A stretch of 64,000 nt of DNA from an uncultured Alphaproteobacteria bacterium (GTDB taxonomy: Bacteria; Pseudomonadota; Alphaproteobacteria; Rhizobiales; Rhizobiaceae): positions 62,001-126,000 of the forward strand of contig CAKMZB010000006.1 of the NCBI GenBank assembly GCA_929200315.1, written 5' to 3'. The notes beneath the pieces were generated by a model. The model did not search any database. It saw only the letters and a program-made list of their open reading frames with translations, and had not been told where the DNA came from. The position numbers and the translations under genes were made by a program. Numbering within the stretch: position 1 is the stretch's first letter; each line of letters begins with the position of its first letter. Shown one piece after another: positions 1 through 9,096 of the stretch.

Positions 1-571
1 CCCATTTCAGCAAAATTTCCCGCTTCTGATGTGCAGCGTTTGTGGCCAGCAATCTGCTGGACAATATGCAAATGGCCAGTGAGGTGGCGATTGGGGGGGA
101 TCTGTGAAACAGCTCTGTAAAGTTGATCGGGTGGCGGGATTCTGCGCCATAGAACAATGCGAGCAGGTACAATTGCCCCTGATTGGCCTGGCGAATGAAC
201 TCAGGCGATGTTTCCAACCCAGCGCGGTCCAATACAAAATCGGAATTGCCGAATGAACTGGCGTTGAAAACCAGCGCCAGCCAGCGATGACATGTCATGA
301 GTTGATAGAACCAGGGTTCGCTCAACTCAAAATCGGGGTTGGAAAACAGTTCAGCAACAGCGGCTGCCAGCCGGGTCGCGGCGACCTCGCTTGGTGCGTG
401 GCTCTCGGCAACGACCTGTCGGTCTTCAACAAGATCCGGGCTGCCGCCGCCGCTCTTGGCCATGTCTTTCAAAATAGCCAGAAGACACGCCAACGCTCCC
501 GAACGGTCGCCGCGCCAGACTTGGCTCTCAAATGCCGAAACTGTGTTTGCTGTTTCTTGGAGCAAGTTCAT
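1..571 (-). CDS. Hypothetical protein, 3' end beyond the window
   Basis: An open frame on the minus strand runs from an ATG at 571 off the left edge of the window, giving about 190 residues with no stop. It starts MNLLQETANTVSAFESQVW and is rich in short amphipathic helices, suggesting a helical repeat (TPR-like) N-terminus, but no family is recognised. An in-frame GTG 18 bases upstream is an alternative start, and a TGA closes the frame above that. It is co-oriented with the surface-polysaccharide genes and lies downstream of a terminator at 723-756, so it is probably a separate transcription unit. A glycosyltransferase with a helical N-terminus would suit the locus, but that is only a guess. 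Confidence 0.55.
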   Translation of the reverse strand, partial: MNLLQETANTVSAFESQVWRGDRSGALACLLAILKDMAKSGGGSPDLVEDRQVVAESHAPSEVAATRLAAAVAELFSNPDFELSEPWFYQLMTCHRWLALVFNASSFGNSDFVLDRAGLETSPEFIRQANQGQLYLLALFYGAESRHPINFTELFHRSPPIATSLAICILSSRLLATNAAHQKREILLKW

Positions 572-722
572 CTCGCCTGAGGCTGTCACCTGGCAATTCG
601 CTATTGCCGTGGCGGGTTGAGGTCACATGCCAAATCTGCAGCAGATTGCGGGGAGATTGCAAATTCACCCAACACGTCATTGCACCGGTTTGACTGCGGC
701 GGCTCGTGCTCAAGGAGGTCAT

Positions 723-756
723 AAAAAAGCCCCGGCTGCGCAAGGCGGCCGGGGCT
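723..756 (-). terminator. Rho-independent terminator of the autotransporter gene
   Basis: Nine-base arms AGCCCCGGC (728-736) and GCCGGGGCT (748-756) form a stem. On the minus strand it is followed directly by a run of six T. It lies just after the stop codon of the autotransporter gene ending at 774. Confidence 0.85.
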
Positions 757-773
757 GGACATAATCAAATGCC

Positions 774-3311
774 TTAGAACGACTTGATGACCTTAATCGT
801 CCCGTTGATGCTGTTGTAATCTTCGCCAACCACGCCACCAACACCAGTTTTGATCTTGATATCCTCTGTGGCGTTGAAGACCACATCCAACGATCCAAAC
901 ACGCCGCTCGTTTTAAGCTCGTAGTTCGTATCAAAGACGTTGGCGCCACTGAGTGTGGAGTTAACGTCCACATCACCGCTGTCGAAGTCTTCCCGATAGC
1001 CGAGCGTGGCGTTGAAGGTCATATCACCGTGGGTTGCGGAAAGCTTGGCACCGACTTCAACCGCATAGCGCGCATCGTCAGAAGCGGATACCGACAGTGC
1101 TGATATGCCACCCGTCTCGTTGTAGCCATCGATATCGGTATAGGCATACGTACCGGAGATGAACGGTGTGACTGTGAACTCACGGACCGCAATGTCTGTA
1201 CCCACTTCACCGCGAACGGTAACCGAGTAACCGTCATATTCCGCTTTAAGCGTTTCGTTGTTGAACAGGTTGAATCTGGACTGATCGATATTGCTTCGGT
1301 TAGCGGCGAGCACACCAGACACATACCACCCGCTCCATTCCTCAGGATTATAGCGAGCATAGAGCGCGGGCATGAAGCTGGTGATGTCATTGTCTGCGTT
1401 TCGCCCATCTACATTTGTAGCTGCGACAGACAGGCCGAAGCCGTAAAGCAACCCTTCACCGTTGTTCTGATCGACACCCACAGCAAAGCCGGCTGTGTTT
1501 GTATCAAATGAACCAACACCACCTGAGGCGGATTGGCTGGAGAACGCGCCAATACCCTGCGCCCATGCATTATTTTGATAGCCATCCGATCCATCAAGCG
1601 ACAGACCAAACGAATTACCCTGGCCACCGCCCAAGCTTCCCGTACGCAGGGCGAGCAAATCAATGAAACTCTGGTTCGCAGCACCTATACCGGCAAACCC
1701 GGCTTGCGAGCCAGCAGGGCTGTAGCTTGCAAGAACCTCACCGAGGCCAACCCCTGTTCCCTGTCTATAGAGCAGGTCGATAAGCTGCCTCTCAACTGCC
1801 ACAAGGCTACCGACACCGCCCATCTCGGCCTGATCGATAAGCATCTGCGCTGTCGATGACAGACCCAAACCTTTACCACCCTGCAAGACGCTGCCAAGGG
1901 AGGCCGTTGCGGTGGTCAACTCGACGGTGTCCCCACCGGTAATTTCACCGGTGATGCCAACGAGCGCCGAGGTCGAACCATACATCTGAGCCAGACCGTC
2001 ATTCACAAATGTGTCGTTAACTCTCAGGGCGTCCCAGGTCGTACCATCAGCCACAAAGCCTCTGACCGCACCGGTCACCATTTTCCCGCTGATGTCCGCG
2101 TCGTTAGCTATGACTCCCTGATTGACCGGCGTCGTGATGTTACCATTCACCAAATTATTGATATAGGTCGTATCAGGGTCGCCGTCGGCATTGGTGATCA
2201 AACCGGTGTTGATGAAATCTCCCATGAGATCGCCAGCAATCACGACGCCGTAGTAATCGTGTGCACCTCTGATGGTGCCGGAATTGGTGAAATCTCCACC
2301 GACGTTATCGTCTATTATCACACCGTAATAGCCGTCATCCTGAACTTCGATGAGCCCGCTGTTGGTAAAGTTACCCATCACATCGCCGTCAACGAACACG
2401 GCATAATACAAAGCGTTTTCACCGCCAAAGGTGATGTTACCAGTGTTGGTGAAGTCTCCACCCAGATCGCCACCTATCAGCACACCATAGTAGTAGCCTT
2501 GATCGACCATGATGTTGCCGGTGTTGGTGAAATTACCACCCACATCACCGCCAATGTAAACACCCACATAAGTATAGTCAGAGGCGGTAGGACCATTGAT
2601 CCCGGCCGTAATATTGCCTGAGTTGGTGAAATCGCCATCCACCCCACCCCAAATGCCTACGCCGTAATAGCCGCCAATAATATCTCCCGAATTGTGGAAA
2701 TTTCCGCCCACTTTTTCCTGAACAAGCACGCCGATGTAATAATCGGAAAAAATAGTCCCGGAATTCGTGAAATCGCCGAATACAGAACCTCCAATGTAAA
2801 CGCCGTAATATCCGTAACTCTCATCGTTGAGAGCATCGTTAATGATGATGCCCGAGTTGTGGAAATTCCCACCGATATTGCCACTAATACCTACGGCGGC
2901 ATAACCGTAGGCAGTTGTGATCTCTCCGGTATTGGTGAAATCCCCGCCGATATTACCGTCTACGAAAATCCCATAACCGTAATCGTCAGACCTCAACGCG
3001 CCATCGTTGAAAACACTTCCGCCGATGTCACCCAATATAAGGGCGCCGAAGTCCCCCCCCGCAATTAGCCCACTGTTGCTGAAACCACCCGCAATATCAG
3101 CGATCTCCAAACCAGCCCCACCATCTGGCAGATCGGTCAGGGAAAAACCCGGATTGCTGAAACTGTTGATGGATCCAAAAACGGCTCCATCCAGATCGTT
3201 TGCCGAGATGACTACATTTTGAGCCGACGCGCCCATGGGGACAACGCTCAGCAAGGCTGAAACCGAAATTCCGCACATCAAGTTACGGTATGTTTTCTGT
3301 CTGATAGTCAT
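774..3311 (-). CDS. Autotransporter with GDFTNSG-type repeat passenger
   Basis: This 845-residue protein has a Sec signal peptide ending near ASAQN (residue about 31). The passenger, residues about 50-400, is made of roughly 13 tandem repeats with a core like GGNFTNSGNI, spaced about 20-27 residues apart and alternating FTNTG, FTNSG and FHNSG variants; such repeats are expected to stack as a beta-helix. A linker of about 150 residues leads to a C-terminal autotransporter beta-barrel (about 565-845) that ends in phenylalanine, as expected for BAM-dependent outer-membrane proteins. The ATG at 3311 is preceded by AGGTAGGTAAG, a good ribosome binding site. A strong terminator follows. A surface or adhesin role is inferred from the family; the ligand is unknown. 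Confidence 0.85.
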   Translation of the reverse strand: MTIRQKTYRNLMCGISVSALLSVVPMGASAQNVVISANDLDGAVFGSINSFSNPGFSLTDLPDGGAGLEIADIAGGFSNSGLIAGGDFGALILGDIGGSVFNDGALRSDDYGYGIFVDGNIGGDFTNTGEITTAYGYAAVGISGNIGGNFHNSGIIINDALNDESYGYYGVYIGGSVFGDFTNSGTIFSDYYIGVLVQEKVGGNFHNSGDIIGGYYGVGIWGGVDGDFTNSGNITAGINGPTASDYTYVGVYIGGDVGGNFTNTGNIMVDQGYYYGVLIGGDLGGDFTNTGNITFGGENALYYAVFVDGDVMGNFTNSGLIEVQDDGYYGVIIDDNVGGDFTNSGTIRGAHDYYGVVIAGDLMGDFINTGLITNADGDPDTTYINNLVNGNITTPVNQGVIANDADISGKMVTGAVRGFVADGTTWDALRVNDTFVNDGLAQMYGSTSALVGITGEITGGDTVELTTATASLGSVLQGGKGLGLSSTAQMLIDQAEMGGVGSLVAVERQLIDLLYRQGTGVGLGEVLASYSPAGSQAGFAGIGAANQSFIDLLALRTGSLGGGQGNSFGLSLDGSDGYQNNAWAQGIGAFSSQSASGGVGSFDTNTAGFAVGVDQNNGEGLLYGFGLSVAATNVDGRNADNDITSFMPALYARYNPEEWSGWYVSGVLAANRSNIDQSRFNLFNNETLKAEYDGYSVTVRGEVGTDIAVREFTVTPFISGTYAYTDIDGYNETGGISALSVSASDDARYAVEVGAKLSATHGDMTFNATLGYREDFDSGDVDVNSTLSGANVFDTNYELKTSGVFGSLDVVFNATEDIKIKTGVGGVVGEDYNSINGTIKVIKSF

Positions 3312-3844
3312 CTTACCTACCTAAATCTTCTCTCTGCGGCGCCGACGATTGTAGCCGTTGGATGAGTTTGCAAAGCCAGCGAAATCGCCTGCGATAGCTT
3401 CAGCGAGTGACCCCGTGTATTTTGGTGACTGCCACAAATTTTTATTGAACGATACCTGCTATTATTATTCAGCCCCAAAAAAGACGCTGAATTGCCGCAT
3501 TTTTAGAACGTGTCACATCTTTGCATCAGGTTGCTGTTGTCGGCGAATTTCAATCTGTAATTGTGATTTGTTAGTAGACAGGATCGTTTCGCGGTTTCGT
3601 TTCAACTTGCGTAGCCGACTGAACGTGTCTCTGGATCGGCGATGCGCCTGTTCATGACAGATTCTCAATTGAATAAGAAATCCATCATGACGTTAACCGA
3701 TCTTCCTGCCAAAACAGCGAACCGTCGCGAGGTTTCCATAGCTGAATTCCGGCCAACATATCCGAGCGGTCGAAGCATATCGGCAACCGCTGGATGATGC
3801 AGATTTTACTGTATTCAGATGACATCTGGATGGATGAGGCAAAG
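3312..3844. other. AT-richer intergenic region without a supported gene
   Basis: These 533 bases separate the autotransporter from the SMR-like pair. They are visibly AT-richer than their surroundings. Short open frames exist, for example one of 99 codons from 3358 on the plus strand, but none has a convincing ribosome binding site or recognisable protein. The autotransporter promoter must lie here, but no sigma-70 hexamers stand out enough to place it. Confidence 0.5.
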
Positions 3845-4195
3845 TCAGCCTCTTGCGACTAGAAACACACCGCAGGTTATTAGAAAGATTGCGATGATGT
3901 TACCGCGAGATAGTCGCTCATTGAGAAAGATGAAGGCGAAAATCCCAACAGCTGCATAGTTCAAGCTTGTAAACGCGAATGCTACTGAAAGATCAACATT
4001 GCGAAGAGCAAGGAGGTAACAAGAAGCGGCCAAGACGACCAACGTTACCGCCACCAAAACGAGTGCTATCTGCTTGAAATGTGTCCGGAGGTTTATAAGT
4101 TCTCGCAAAGAGGTAGTCATTGCTACTTTGCGAGTTAGAACCTGTGCGACGGTCGTCAGTACGACCATTGTGATCAGCAACGCATAATCACGCAT
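3845..4195 (-). CDS. SMR/EamA-like four-helix membrane protein, distal partner
   Basis: A 116-residue protein with four predicted membrane helices, starting MRDYALLITMVVLTTVAQVL and ending ITCGVFLVARG. The length, the motif NERLSRGNIIAIFLITCGV near the end and the pairing with a second similar gene match the drug/metabolite transporter superfamily, especially paired flippase subunits such as ArnE/ArnF. The start at 4195 is preferred over an upstream start at 4285 because translation from it begins inside the last codons of the upstream partner (8-base overlap), as in coupled genes. It probably moves a lipid-linked sugar or modified lipid across the inner membrane for the surrounding glycan locus; the substrate is inferred from context only. 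Confidence 0.65.
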   Translation of the reverse strand: MRDYALLITMVVLTTVAQVLTRKVAMTTSLRELINLRTHFKQIALVLVAVTLVVLAASCYLLALRNVDLSVAFAFTSLNYAAVGIFAFIFLNERLSRGNIIAIFLITCGVFLVARG

Positions 4196-4544
4196 TGCCT
4201 TGGCCCTCAGAGCGAACATGGAGATAGATGCCCGTGAGGATGAGACCGAGACCAAACGTCTGCAGCCCGCTAAGCACCTCGCCAAAATAAAAATAGCCTA
4301 TCGCGAGCACAAATACATAGCTCGACGATATCAACGGATAGATTGATTTGAGCTCAAACCGGCGCAGCATCTCGAACCAGACCAAAGAGCGCAGCAACAT
4401 TAGGGTGATTGCGACAAACGTGAATATGTTAACAGGACCAGTGGCCTCGACAGCTCCAATTTTTCCCAAGAATTGAGCAAGCACGATCATTGATACAGGT
4501 ATCGCCATCAACGCGTAGTCGCCCGGCCTGTTAAAGTTGCGCAT
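4188..4544 (-). CDS. SMR/EamA-like four-helix membrane protein, proximal partner
   Basis: A 118-residue protein with four hydrophobic segments (about residues 11-30, 35-52, 70-88 and 95-110) and an ELKSIYPLISSSYVFVLAIGYFYFGE stretch typical of EamA/SMR half-transporters. It overlaps the preceding sulfotransferase gene by 14 bases and the following partner by 8, so the three are almost certainly co-transcribed. A heterodimer of two antiparallel four-helix subunits is the expected architecture for this type of pair. No arnT-like glycosyltransferase lies next to it, so aminoarabinose transfer should not be assumed. Confidence 0.65.
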   Translation of the reverse strand: MRNFNRPGDYALMAIPVSMIVLAQFLGKIGAVEATGPVNIFTFVAITLMLLRSLVWFEMLRRFELKSIYPLISSSYVFVLAIGYFYFGEVLSGLQTFGLGLILTGIYLHVRSEGQGNA

Positions 4545-5433
4545 TCAACCTCGCCTCGAGTTCATCAAAAAATGCCATATCCCGCTCGTAATATTTACGG
4601 GCCAGTTGCAGCTGTTCTTTGTCTGGAGAGGATTTCGGTGATCCGGGCTCAACTTGCTTTGATACGAATAGGTCGTAAGCCTCACGGGCCTTGAATACGA
4701 ACCTTCGAGGTAGAAATTTGAGGATCGAAATGATCCAGGGCTGCCGCAGGAAATTCGTTAAAATCCGGTTATTGGTCCTGTTGGCTGCGTTGATTTTCCT
4801 ACCGAGTTTCTCGTCCCCATAGGCATGATGTGCTACCTCCAGGAAATTCTCGATCAACCGCAGAAAGGCTTTAGGATCGCGCGCGATCATCGAGTAGGGC
4901 AGCAGCAAAAGCCGGTCCTTAAAGTCCCTCTCGATCTGTTCGATCCGCTCCTGCAATTTTCCATCATAGAAATGGAAAAAGACTTCTCCACCGTCCTCAA
5001 CCAAAACATAACCGTCGTTGAGATAGTCGGCAAAGCTCGGCACATGTCTGATGAAGGACGCAATTTGCCGATATAGTGAATAAGACCAGCTTGCCGGGTC
5101 ACGAACAACCAGAATGACTTTCCCGATATGGCCGAAACGCTGGTCAAATTCGACAAAACGGTCGTATGCTGCGTCGTTCAGAAAGCTCAGCGTGTCTGTA
5201 TCCAGTGCTAGCTGCTCGGGCGATTTATCTTTGAAATGCTCGTAGAGGAAGGCCAGCGACTTGGTGTGGTGGACCGCGTGGTAATTTGTCTTGCGGCGAA
5301 AGGGGAGATGGAGCTGCGGGTGCGATTTCAGCTGGTGATACAGGAATGTGGTGCCCGCCCGTGGCATGCCCAGCAAGACGTGGATCTTGTATGACGCAGC
5401 GGTATTTTCGATAGGATCGTCATGATCTGACAT
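4531..5433 (-). CDS. Sulfotransferase family protein
   Basis: This 300-residue cytosolic protein has the PAPS 5'-phosphosulfate-binding loop near its N-terminus (GMPRAGTTFLYHQL, residues about 22-35) and a 3'-phosphate-binding segment around VILVVRDPASWSYSLYRQ (about 105-122), the two signatures of the sulfotransferase fold. It would transfer sulfate from PAPS to an acceptor hydroxyl, here probably a sugar of the surface glycan built by the neighbouring genes. The ATG at 5433 starts MSDHDDPIEN. Its 3' end overlaps the four-helix membrane protein gene. No cysD/N or cysC genes for PAPS supply are nearby. Confidence 0.8.
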   Translation of the reverse strand: MSDHDDPIENTAASYKIHVLLGMPRAGTTFLYHQLKSHPQLHLPFRRKTNYHAVHHTKSLAFLYEHFKDKSPEQLALDTDTLSFLNDAAYDRFVEFDQRFGHIGKVILVVRDPASWSYSLYRQIASFIRHVPSFADYLNDGYVLVEDGGEVFFHFYDGKLQERIEQIERDFKDRLLLLPYSMIARDPKAFLRLIENFLEVAHHAYGDEKLGRKINAANRTNNRILTNFLRQPWIISILKFLPRRFVFKAREAYDLFVSKQVEPGSPKSSPDKEQLQLARKYYERDMAFFDELEARLNAQL

Positions 5434-5498
5434 TGTCTCAGTGTAGCTCCGTCATAGGCGTGAAACTCGAGTGAAGATCATTCTAAGATGGTGCCAAT

Positions 5499-6437
5499 TC
5501 AGAGCTCGATGCTGAAAGCGCCGAATCCAAATTTCCCAAAATCGTCGCCATTATAGAGCATGATAAGACGCTTGTTGTGCTCAAAAACAAACGGGTAACA
5601 AGCCATCTGTGTGTCCCACTGTGAGCAGTAGAGCGGCGGCATCATCTGGTCGTGGTCACGCGCCCATGTCCTGCTGTCGGATCTCTGCGCATGCCCAATG
5701 CGATAAGGTGTGCCGGTTCCGTCACGATAGGAATACCACATGTGCAAAACCGATCTTGAGTCCTGCCAAACCGTCGGACGTGAAAACGCCTGCGCCTCAC
5801 CCAGAGTGTAGGGGACCGCACAACCTGTCCGCGTCCAATGAATGCCATCCGTCGAAAAGGCATGATTGATGGTGTGAAGCATCTCACCATTTGCCGTTTG
5901 CCAGGTCTCGGTGGAGCCATACCACATGTCATAACCCCTCTCGTTCTGCCGAATGCAGGGATATGACAAGGAAATGGGGTCAACACCCTCAGCGTTGAGC
6001 AAGATACCGCGCTCATTTTCCAGCGGGAAAAGCTCATCGGACAAGCGAATAACGCCGATATCACCCCGCCAATGTTGGAGACCCTCAGTCTGCCACGCCA
6101 TATAGCAAAGATGGCGTCCGTCGGCCCGCACAAGCTCGCAACCAAGGCCTATTCCGGCATGGTCGAAACTGCCGACTGGCCCGAACACTGCGAACGGTTC
6201 TTTATGATCTGCAACGATCTCGAACGTTGAAAAATCAAAATCAACGGCGCCAATGGAAGACCGGTTCTCGCTATCTCGACCGCTGTAGAAAACGCGGTAG
6301 CGGTCGCCTTGGATATGAACCGCTGTCGGGTTGGACGCATGGGTGAGCAACTTGGAGTGGCGGACACCACGGGCCGGCGCATTCAAGTCATAAATCAGGC
6401 CATGCTCCCGCCAGTCGCTTGCGTCGAAAGCTGTCAT
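5499..6437 (-). CDS. Five-bladed beta-propeller protein, GH32/GH43-like
   Basis: A 312-residue protein without signal peptide. It has repeated blade motifs typical of five-bladed beta-propellers of the GH43/GH32/GH68 superfamily: NPTAVHIQGDRYRVFYSGRD (about 36-55), CYMAWQTEG, YDMWYGSTETW, VLHMWYSYRDGTGTPYRIGHA and RLIMLYNGDDFGKFGFG. Genes of this kind occur in O-antigen and capsule clusters, where some act in glycan transfer rather than hydrolysis. Catalytic residues cannot be assigned with confidence. Its ATG overlaps the stop of the acyltransferase gene (ATGA), showing translational coupling. Function beyond sugar handling is unknown. Confidence 0.65.
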   Translation of the reverse strand: MTAFDASDWREHGLIYDLNAPARGVRHSKLLTHASNPTAVHIQGDRYRVFYSGRDSENRSSIGAVDFDFSTFEIVADHKEPFAVFGPVGSFDHAGIGLGCELVRADGRHLCYMAWQTEGLQHWRGDIGVIRLSDELFPLENERGILLNAEGVDPISLSYPCIRQNERGYDMWYGSTETWQTANGEMLHTINHAFSTDGIHWTRTGCAVPYTLGEAQAFSRPTVWQDSRSVLHMWYSYRDGTGTPYRIGHAQRSDSRTWARDHDQMMPPLYCSQWDTQMACYPFVFEHNKRLIMLYNGDDFGKFGFGAFSIEL

Positions 6438-7099
6438 ATGTTGCGCAAACGGGTGGAGGAAATCCGGGCCCTCTCAGTCTCCTTAAGGGCATAGACCCCC
6501 TCCGGATCGCAATCAGAAAGGATGATTGCACCTGCGCCGATCAAGCATTTTTCACCGATTGTCACATGATCGCGGATGGTCGCATTGACGCCAAGAAAGC
6601 AACTCTCCTCCACTGTCACTCCGCCTGAGACCACCACGTGGGAGGTGATGAAGCAGTGGTCTGCAACGGTGCTGTGATGGCCGATATGGTTGCCACTCCA
6701 CATGACGACATCGTCGCCAATCTTCACGAAGGGCTGAAGAGTGTTGTCTTCAAAGATGAAGCAATTCTCGCCAATCGGCTCTTCGGTCAGCACTGTCGCT
6801 TTTTCACTAACAAAGCTCGCGAGCGTGTAACCACGCGCCTTAAAGTGGCTAAATTTCTCGGCGCGGAAGGTGTTCATGCCACGATAGCCCATGGCGACAA
6901 ACGCTGTGTGGTCCTTAGCTGGAAAATTCGTCTCAAGATCTTCCAGCGCTATGTTCGGCAGACCCAAAAACTGATCGCTTTCCAGATAGTCACCATCAAC
7001 GACAAAGCCAACCGGCTCGTAGTCGCTCTGACGTGAGAAATACCAATGGGCAAGCTCAGCGATTTCCCCGTTTCCGAAGATGATAAGCTTCTCGTTCAT
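6434..7099 (-). CDS. Sugar O/N-acyltransferase, left-handed beta-helix (PglD/NeuD-like)
   Basis: A 221-residue protein with the two-domain layout of PglD/NeuD acyltransferases. The N-terminal Rossmann-like segment (IIFGNGEIAELAHWYF, residues about 5-20) is followed by a hexapeptide-repeat beta-helix from about residue 105 (IGENCFIFEDNTLQPFVKIGDDVVMWSGNHIGHH and on). The catalytic-type histidines IGHHST are present. It probably acetylates a nucleotide sugar; in this locus the natural candidate is dTDP-4-amino-4,6-dideoxygalactose made by the neighbouring aminotransferase, with dTDP-Fuc4NAc as product. That pairing is inferred from context. No strong Shine-Dalgarno is visible before the ATG at 7099. 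Confidence 0.75.
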   Translation of the reverse strand: MNEKLIIFGNGEIAELAHWYFSRQSDYEPVGFVVDGDYLESDQFLGLPNIALEDLETNFPAKDHTAFVAMGYRGMNTFRAEKFSHFKARGYTLASFVSEKATVLTEEPIGENCFIFEDNTLQPFVKIGDDVVMWSGNHIGHHSTVADHCFITSHVVVSGGVTVEESCFLGVNATIRDHVTIGEKCLIGAGAIILSDCDPEGVYALKETERARISSTRLRNI

Positions 7100-7348
7100 G
7101 GGGCTAAATCCGACAAAATTTGCCTGCGACGATGAGCGGATATGGCATAATCAGGAGCGGACGCACAACCAGCATCTCACTGGATGACGAACCCATATGC
7201 GCAAAAATGCCTCAACATTCTGCAACGGTAGAGACCTTAAGACAGGAGGCCAACCGGGGCGAGAAACCGGTGCCCAAATCAGCTGACGGACCTGCGATAG
7301 CCAGCCTGCAGATGCGCAATTGCTACAATGCCGCATGTCTTGACCAAT

Positions 7349-8329
7349 TCAGCGAAGTTGGCGACCGTTCTCATAAATGGCTCGAACCAGATTATTTGGC
7401 CGGTTCTTAACTTCTAACAGAATCTTCGAGATGTAGAGGCCGGTAAGGCCGATCGCGATCATGTTCAAGCCACCCAGAGCCCAGATTGAAAGCACTAAAG
7501 ACGTCCACCCACCCACGGCTGTGCCGGACACAAGGTAGCCAACCAACACCCACACACCGATTGCTGCTGCCACCAACGCTGTGAGCAGACCGAAGATAAA
7601 TACCAACATCAGAGGCAGCATGCTGAAGGTCAGAATTGAGTCGATCATCAAGACCATGCGGCTGAGCAAGCTGTAGGCCGATGTCGCCTTTGAACCCTTC
7701 CTGATGATGTGGGGCACCTGGTTGAAGCCCGTCAGCACCCACAGACCTGCTATGAAATAGTCACGCTCGCGATGCTGCAGCAAACCTTCCACATAGGCGC
7801 GGCGCATTAGCCTTGCGGTGACAAGGTTCTTGGGCAGCTTAATCCTGGCGACAAAATTGAAGGTTTTGTAAAAAATCGCGCCGCTTATCCGCTCCAGAAC
7901 GCCACCCTTGCGTGCCTTCTGCACTCCAAACACCACGTCGACTTGGTCGGGACCACGGTCCGTTCCCATTGTGTCAGCGAATTCCTCAAGCCATTCGGGC
8001 TCTTCCTCCAGGTCGGTGTCGATCAGGAAGACCAGCTCACCTGCTGCATGGTCCAAGCCAGCCATCATCGCTCGGTGATGGCCGTAATTCTTGGCCAGAT
8101 CGACCACCCGCACGCGATCATTTTTTGCAGATTGTTCGACGGCGAATTTGAGGGAGTTGTCCGGCGAGCCGTCATTGACCAGCACGATTTCATAATCATC
8201 ACGGTAGAGTTTCGACGCGATGGCATGGCAACGCTGGCAGAATTCAGCGATGTGATCCTCGCTTCGATACAGCGTCGCGACGATGGAAAGTTTCGGCACT
8301 GAGCCTTCAGGCGATTTCTTTGCGTTCAT
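7349..8329 (-). CDS. GT2 glycosyltransferase with C-terminal membrane anchor (GtrB/ArnC-like)
   Basis: A 326-residue protein with an N-terminal GT-A domain (LSIVATLYRSEDHIAEF at about residue 16; DTDLEEEPEW near 105 supplies the metal-binding acidic motif) and two C-terminal transmembrane segments (about 235-265 and 275-305). This is the layout of dolichyl-phosphate-mannose-synthase-like enzymes, such as GtrB and ArnC, that load a sugar onto undecaprenyl phosphate. It fits with the nearby four-helix pair as flippase, by analogy to ArnC-ArnE/F. ATG at 8329 is chosen; a TTG two codons upstream would overlap the WbqC stop. The donor sugar is not evident. Confidence 0.8.
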   Translation of the reverse strand: MNAKKSPEGSVPKLSIVATLYRSEDHIAEFCQRCHAIASKLYRDDYEIVLVNDGSPDNSLKFAVEQSAKNDRVRVVDLAKNYGHHRAMMAGLDHAAGELVFLIDTDLEEEPEWLEEFADTMGTDRGPDQVDVVFGVQKARKGGVLERISGAIFYKTFNFVARIKLPKNLVTARLMRRAYVEGLLQHRERDYFIAGLWVLTGFNQVPHIIRKGSKATSAYSLLSRMVLMIDSILTFSMLPLMLVFIFGLLTALVAAAIGVWVLVGYLVSGTAVGGWTSLVLSIWALGGLNMIAIGLTGLYISKILLEVKNRPNNLVRAIYENGRQLR

Positions 8330-8331
8330 GA

Positions 8332-9036
8332 TCAACCAACACTCTTCATCGCGGTAGCGGTGTCCGGCCCAAGATTGAACATCACATCCAGAATGGAAAC
8401 CTGATGCTCAAACTCACCCCACAATTGGGGGTAGGTCGGGTATTTTGAATAAGCCGCCCATTCAACGGAAATTCCTGCGCGGGCGAACAGGTCTGTGTCC
8501 AGATAGTCCTTAGCCGCTGGGCCAGAGAGATAGGTGGACGCGCCCAGCGCCTTGCAGATGCTAAGCAACCGCTCGCTCGGCTCTCTTGGCAGATCGAAGT
8601 CAGCGGAGGAATGAACCTTGGTTTCAAGGCCCAGATAGGAGGCAACGATATCAATGAATGTGCGATTCAACTGCGACAGACTCTGCCCTTCAACGCCGCG
8701 ATAGGCGGGTTCCAGAAGAGGCATGATTTCGCCAAAGAATGGAGCTTTTGCGTAGTTCGCCTGAAGGGATCGTAGATGTTTGGCAGCCCAGTCGCTACCG
8801 TCGATCAACGTTTCTGCGATGCTCTGCTCATAGCGGCCCTTCGATTGTACGGGCACCGTAAGCCAAATGAGGCCCTGGGGCGTCTTTATCTTATTGCGAT
8901 TGCGCCAGTCACGTCGTGTGAACTGAACATCATCCAGGAGGACAAAATCGTCCACATCCGCCATAATATCAAAATAGCCCTTCCAGGGGATATAGTTCGA
9001 TTGGAGAATGGCAACGCGACGGTCGGGCATGGTCAT
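8332..9036 (-). CDS. WbqC family protein
   Basis: The 234-residue protein starts with the hallmark of the WbqC family (AILQSNYIPWKGYFDIM followed by DDFVLLDDVQFTRRDWRNRN) and keeps the downstream STYLSGPAAKDYLD motif (about residues 165-180). WbqC proteins occur in O-antigen and glycan clusters next to dTDP-amino-sugar genes and are thought to act in acylation or transfer on amino sugars, but no reaction is firmly established. It sits between rfbA and the GT2 gene, ending 2 bases from the latter's ATG. An ATG at 9030 is an alternative start. Confidence 0.85.
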   Translation of the reverse strand: MTMPDRRVAILQSNYIPWKGYFDIMADVDDFVLLDDVQFTRRDWRNRNKIKTPQGLIWLTVPVQSKGRYEQSIAETLIDGSDWAAKHLRSLQANYAKAPFFGEIMPLLEPAYRGVEGQSLSQLNRTFIDIVASYLGLETKVHSSADFDLPREPSERLLSICKALGASTYLSGPAAKDYLDTDLFARAGISVEWAAYSKYPTYPQLWGEFEHQVSILDVMFNLGPDTATAMKSVG

Positions 9037-9096
9037 GCTCTTACGGGATACTTTGCCGAGACGGTAGTTCTAACGCGCCTCTGCACTTGCAAATCA

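Noticed and set aside
3688..3798. A 36-codon plus-strand frame starting MTLTDLPAKTANRREVS
   Set aside because: No ribosome binding site, no partner and no similarity that can be recognised.
7100..7348. Short frames on both strands between the acyltransferase and GT2 genes
   Set aside because: No ribosome binding site, no protein-like composition; treated as intergenic.
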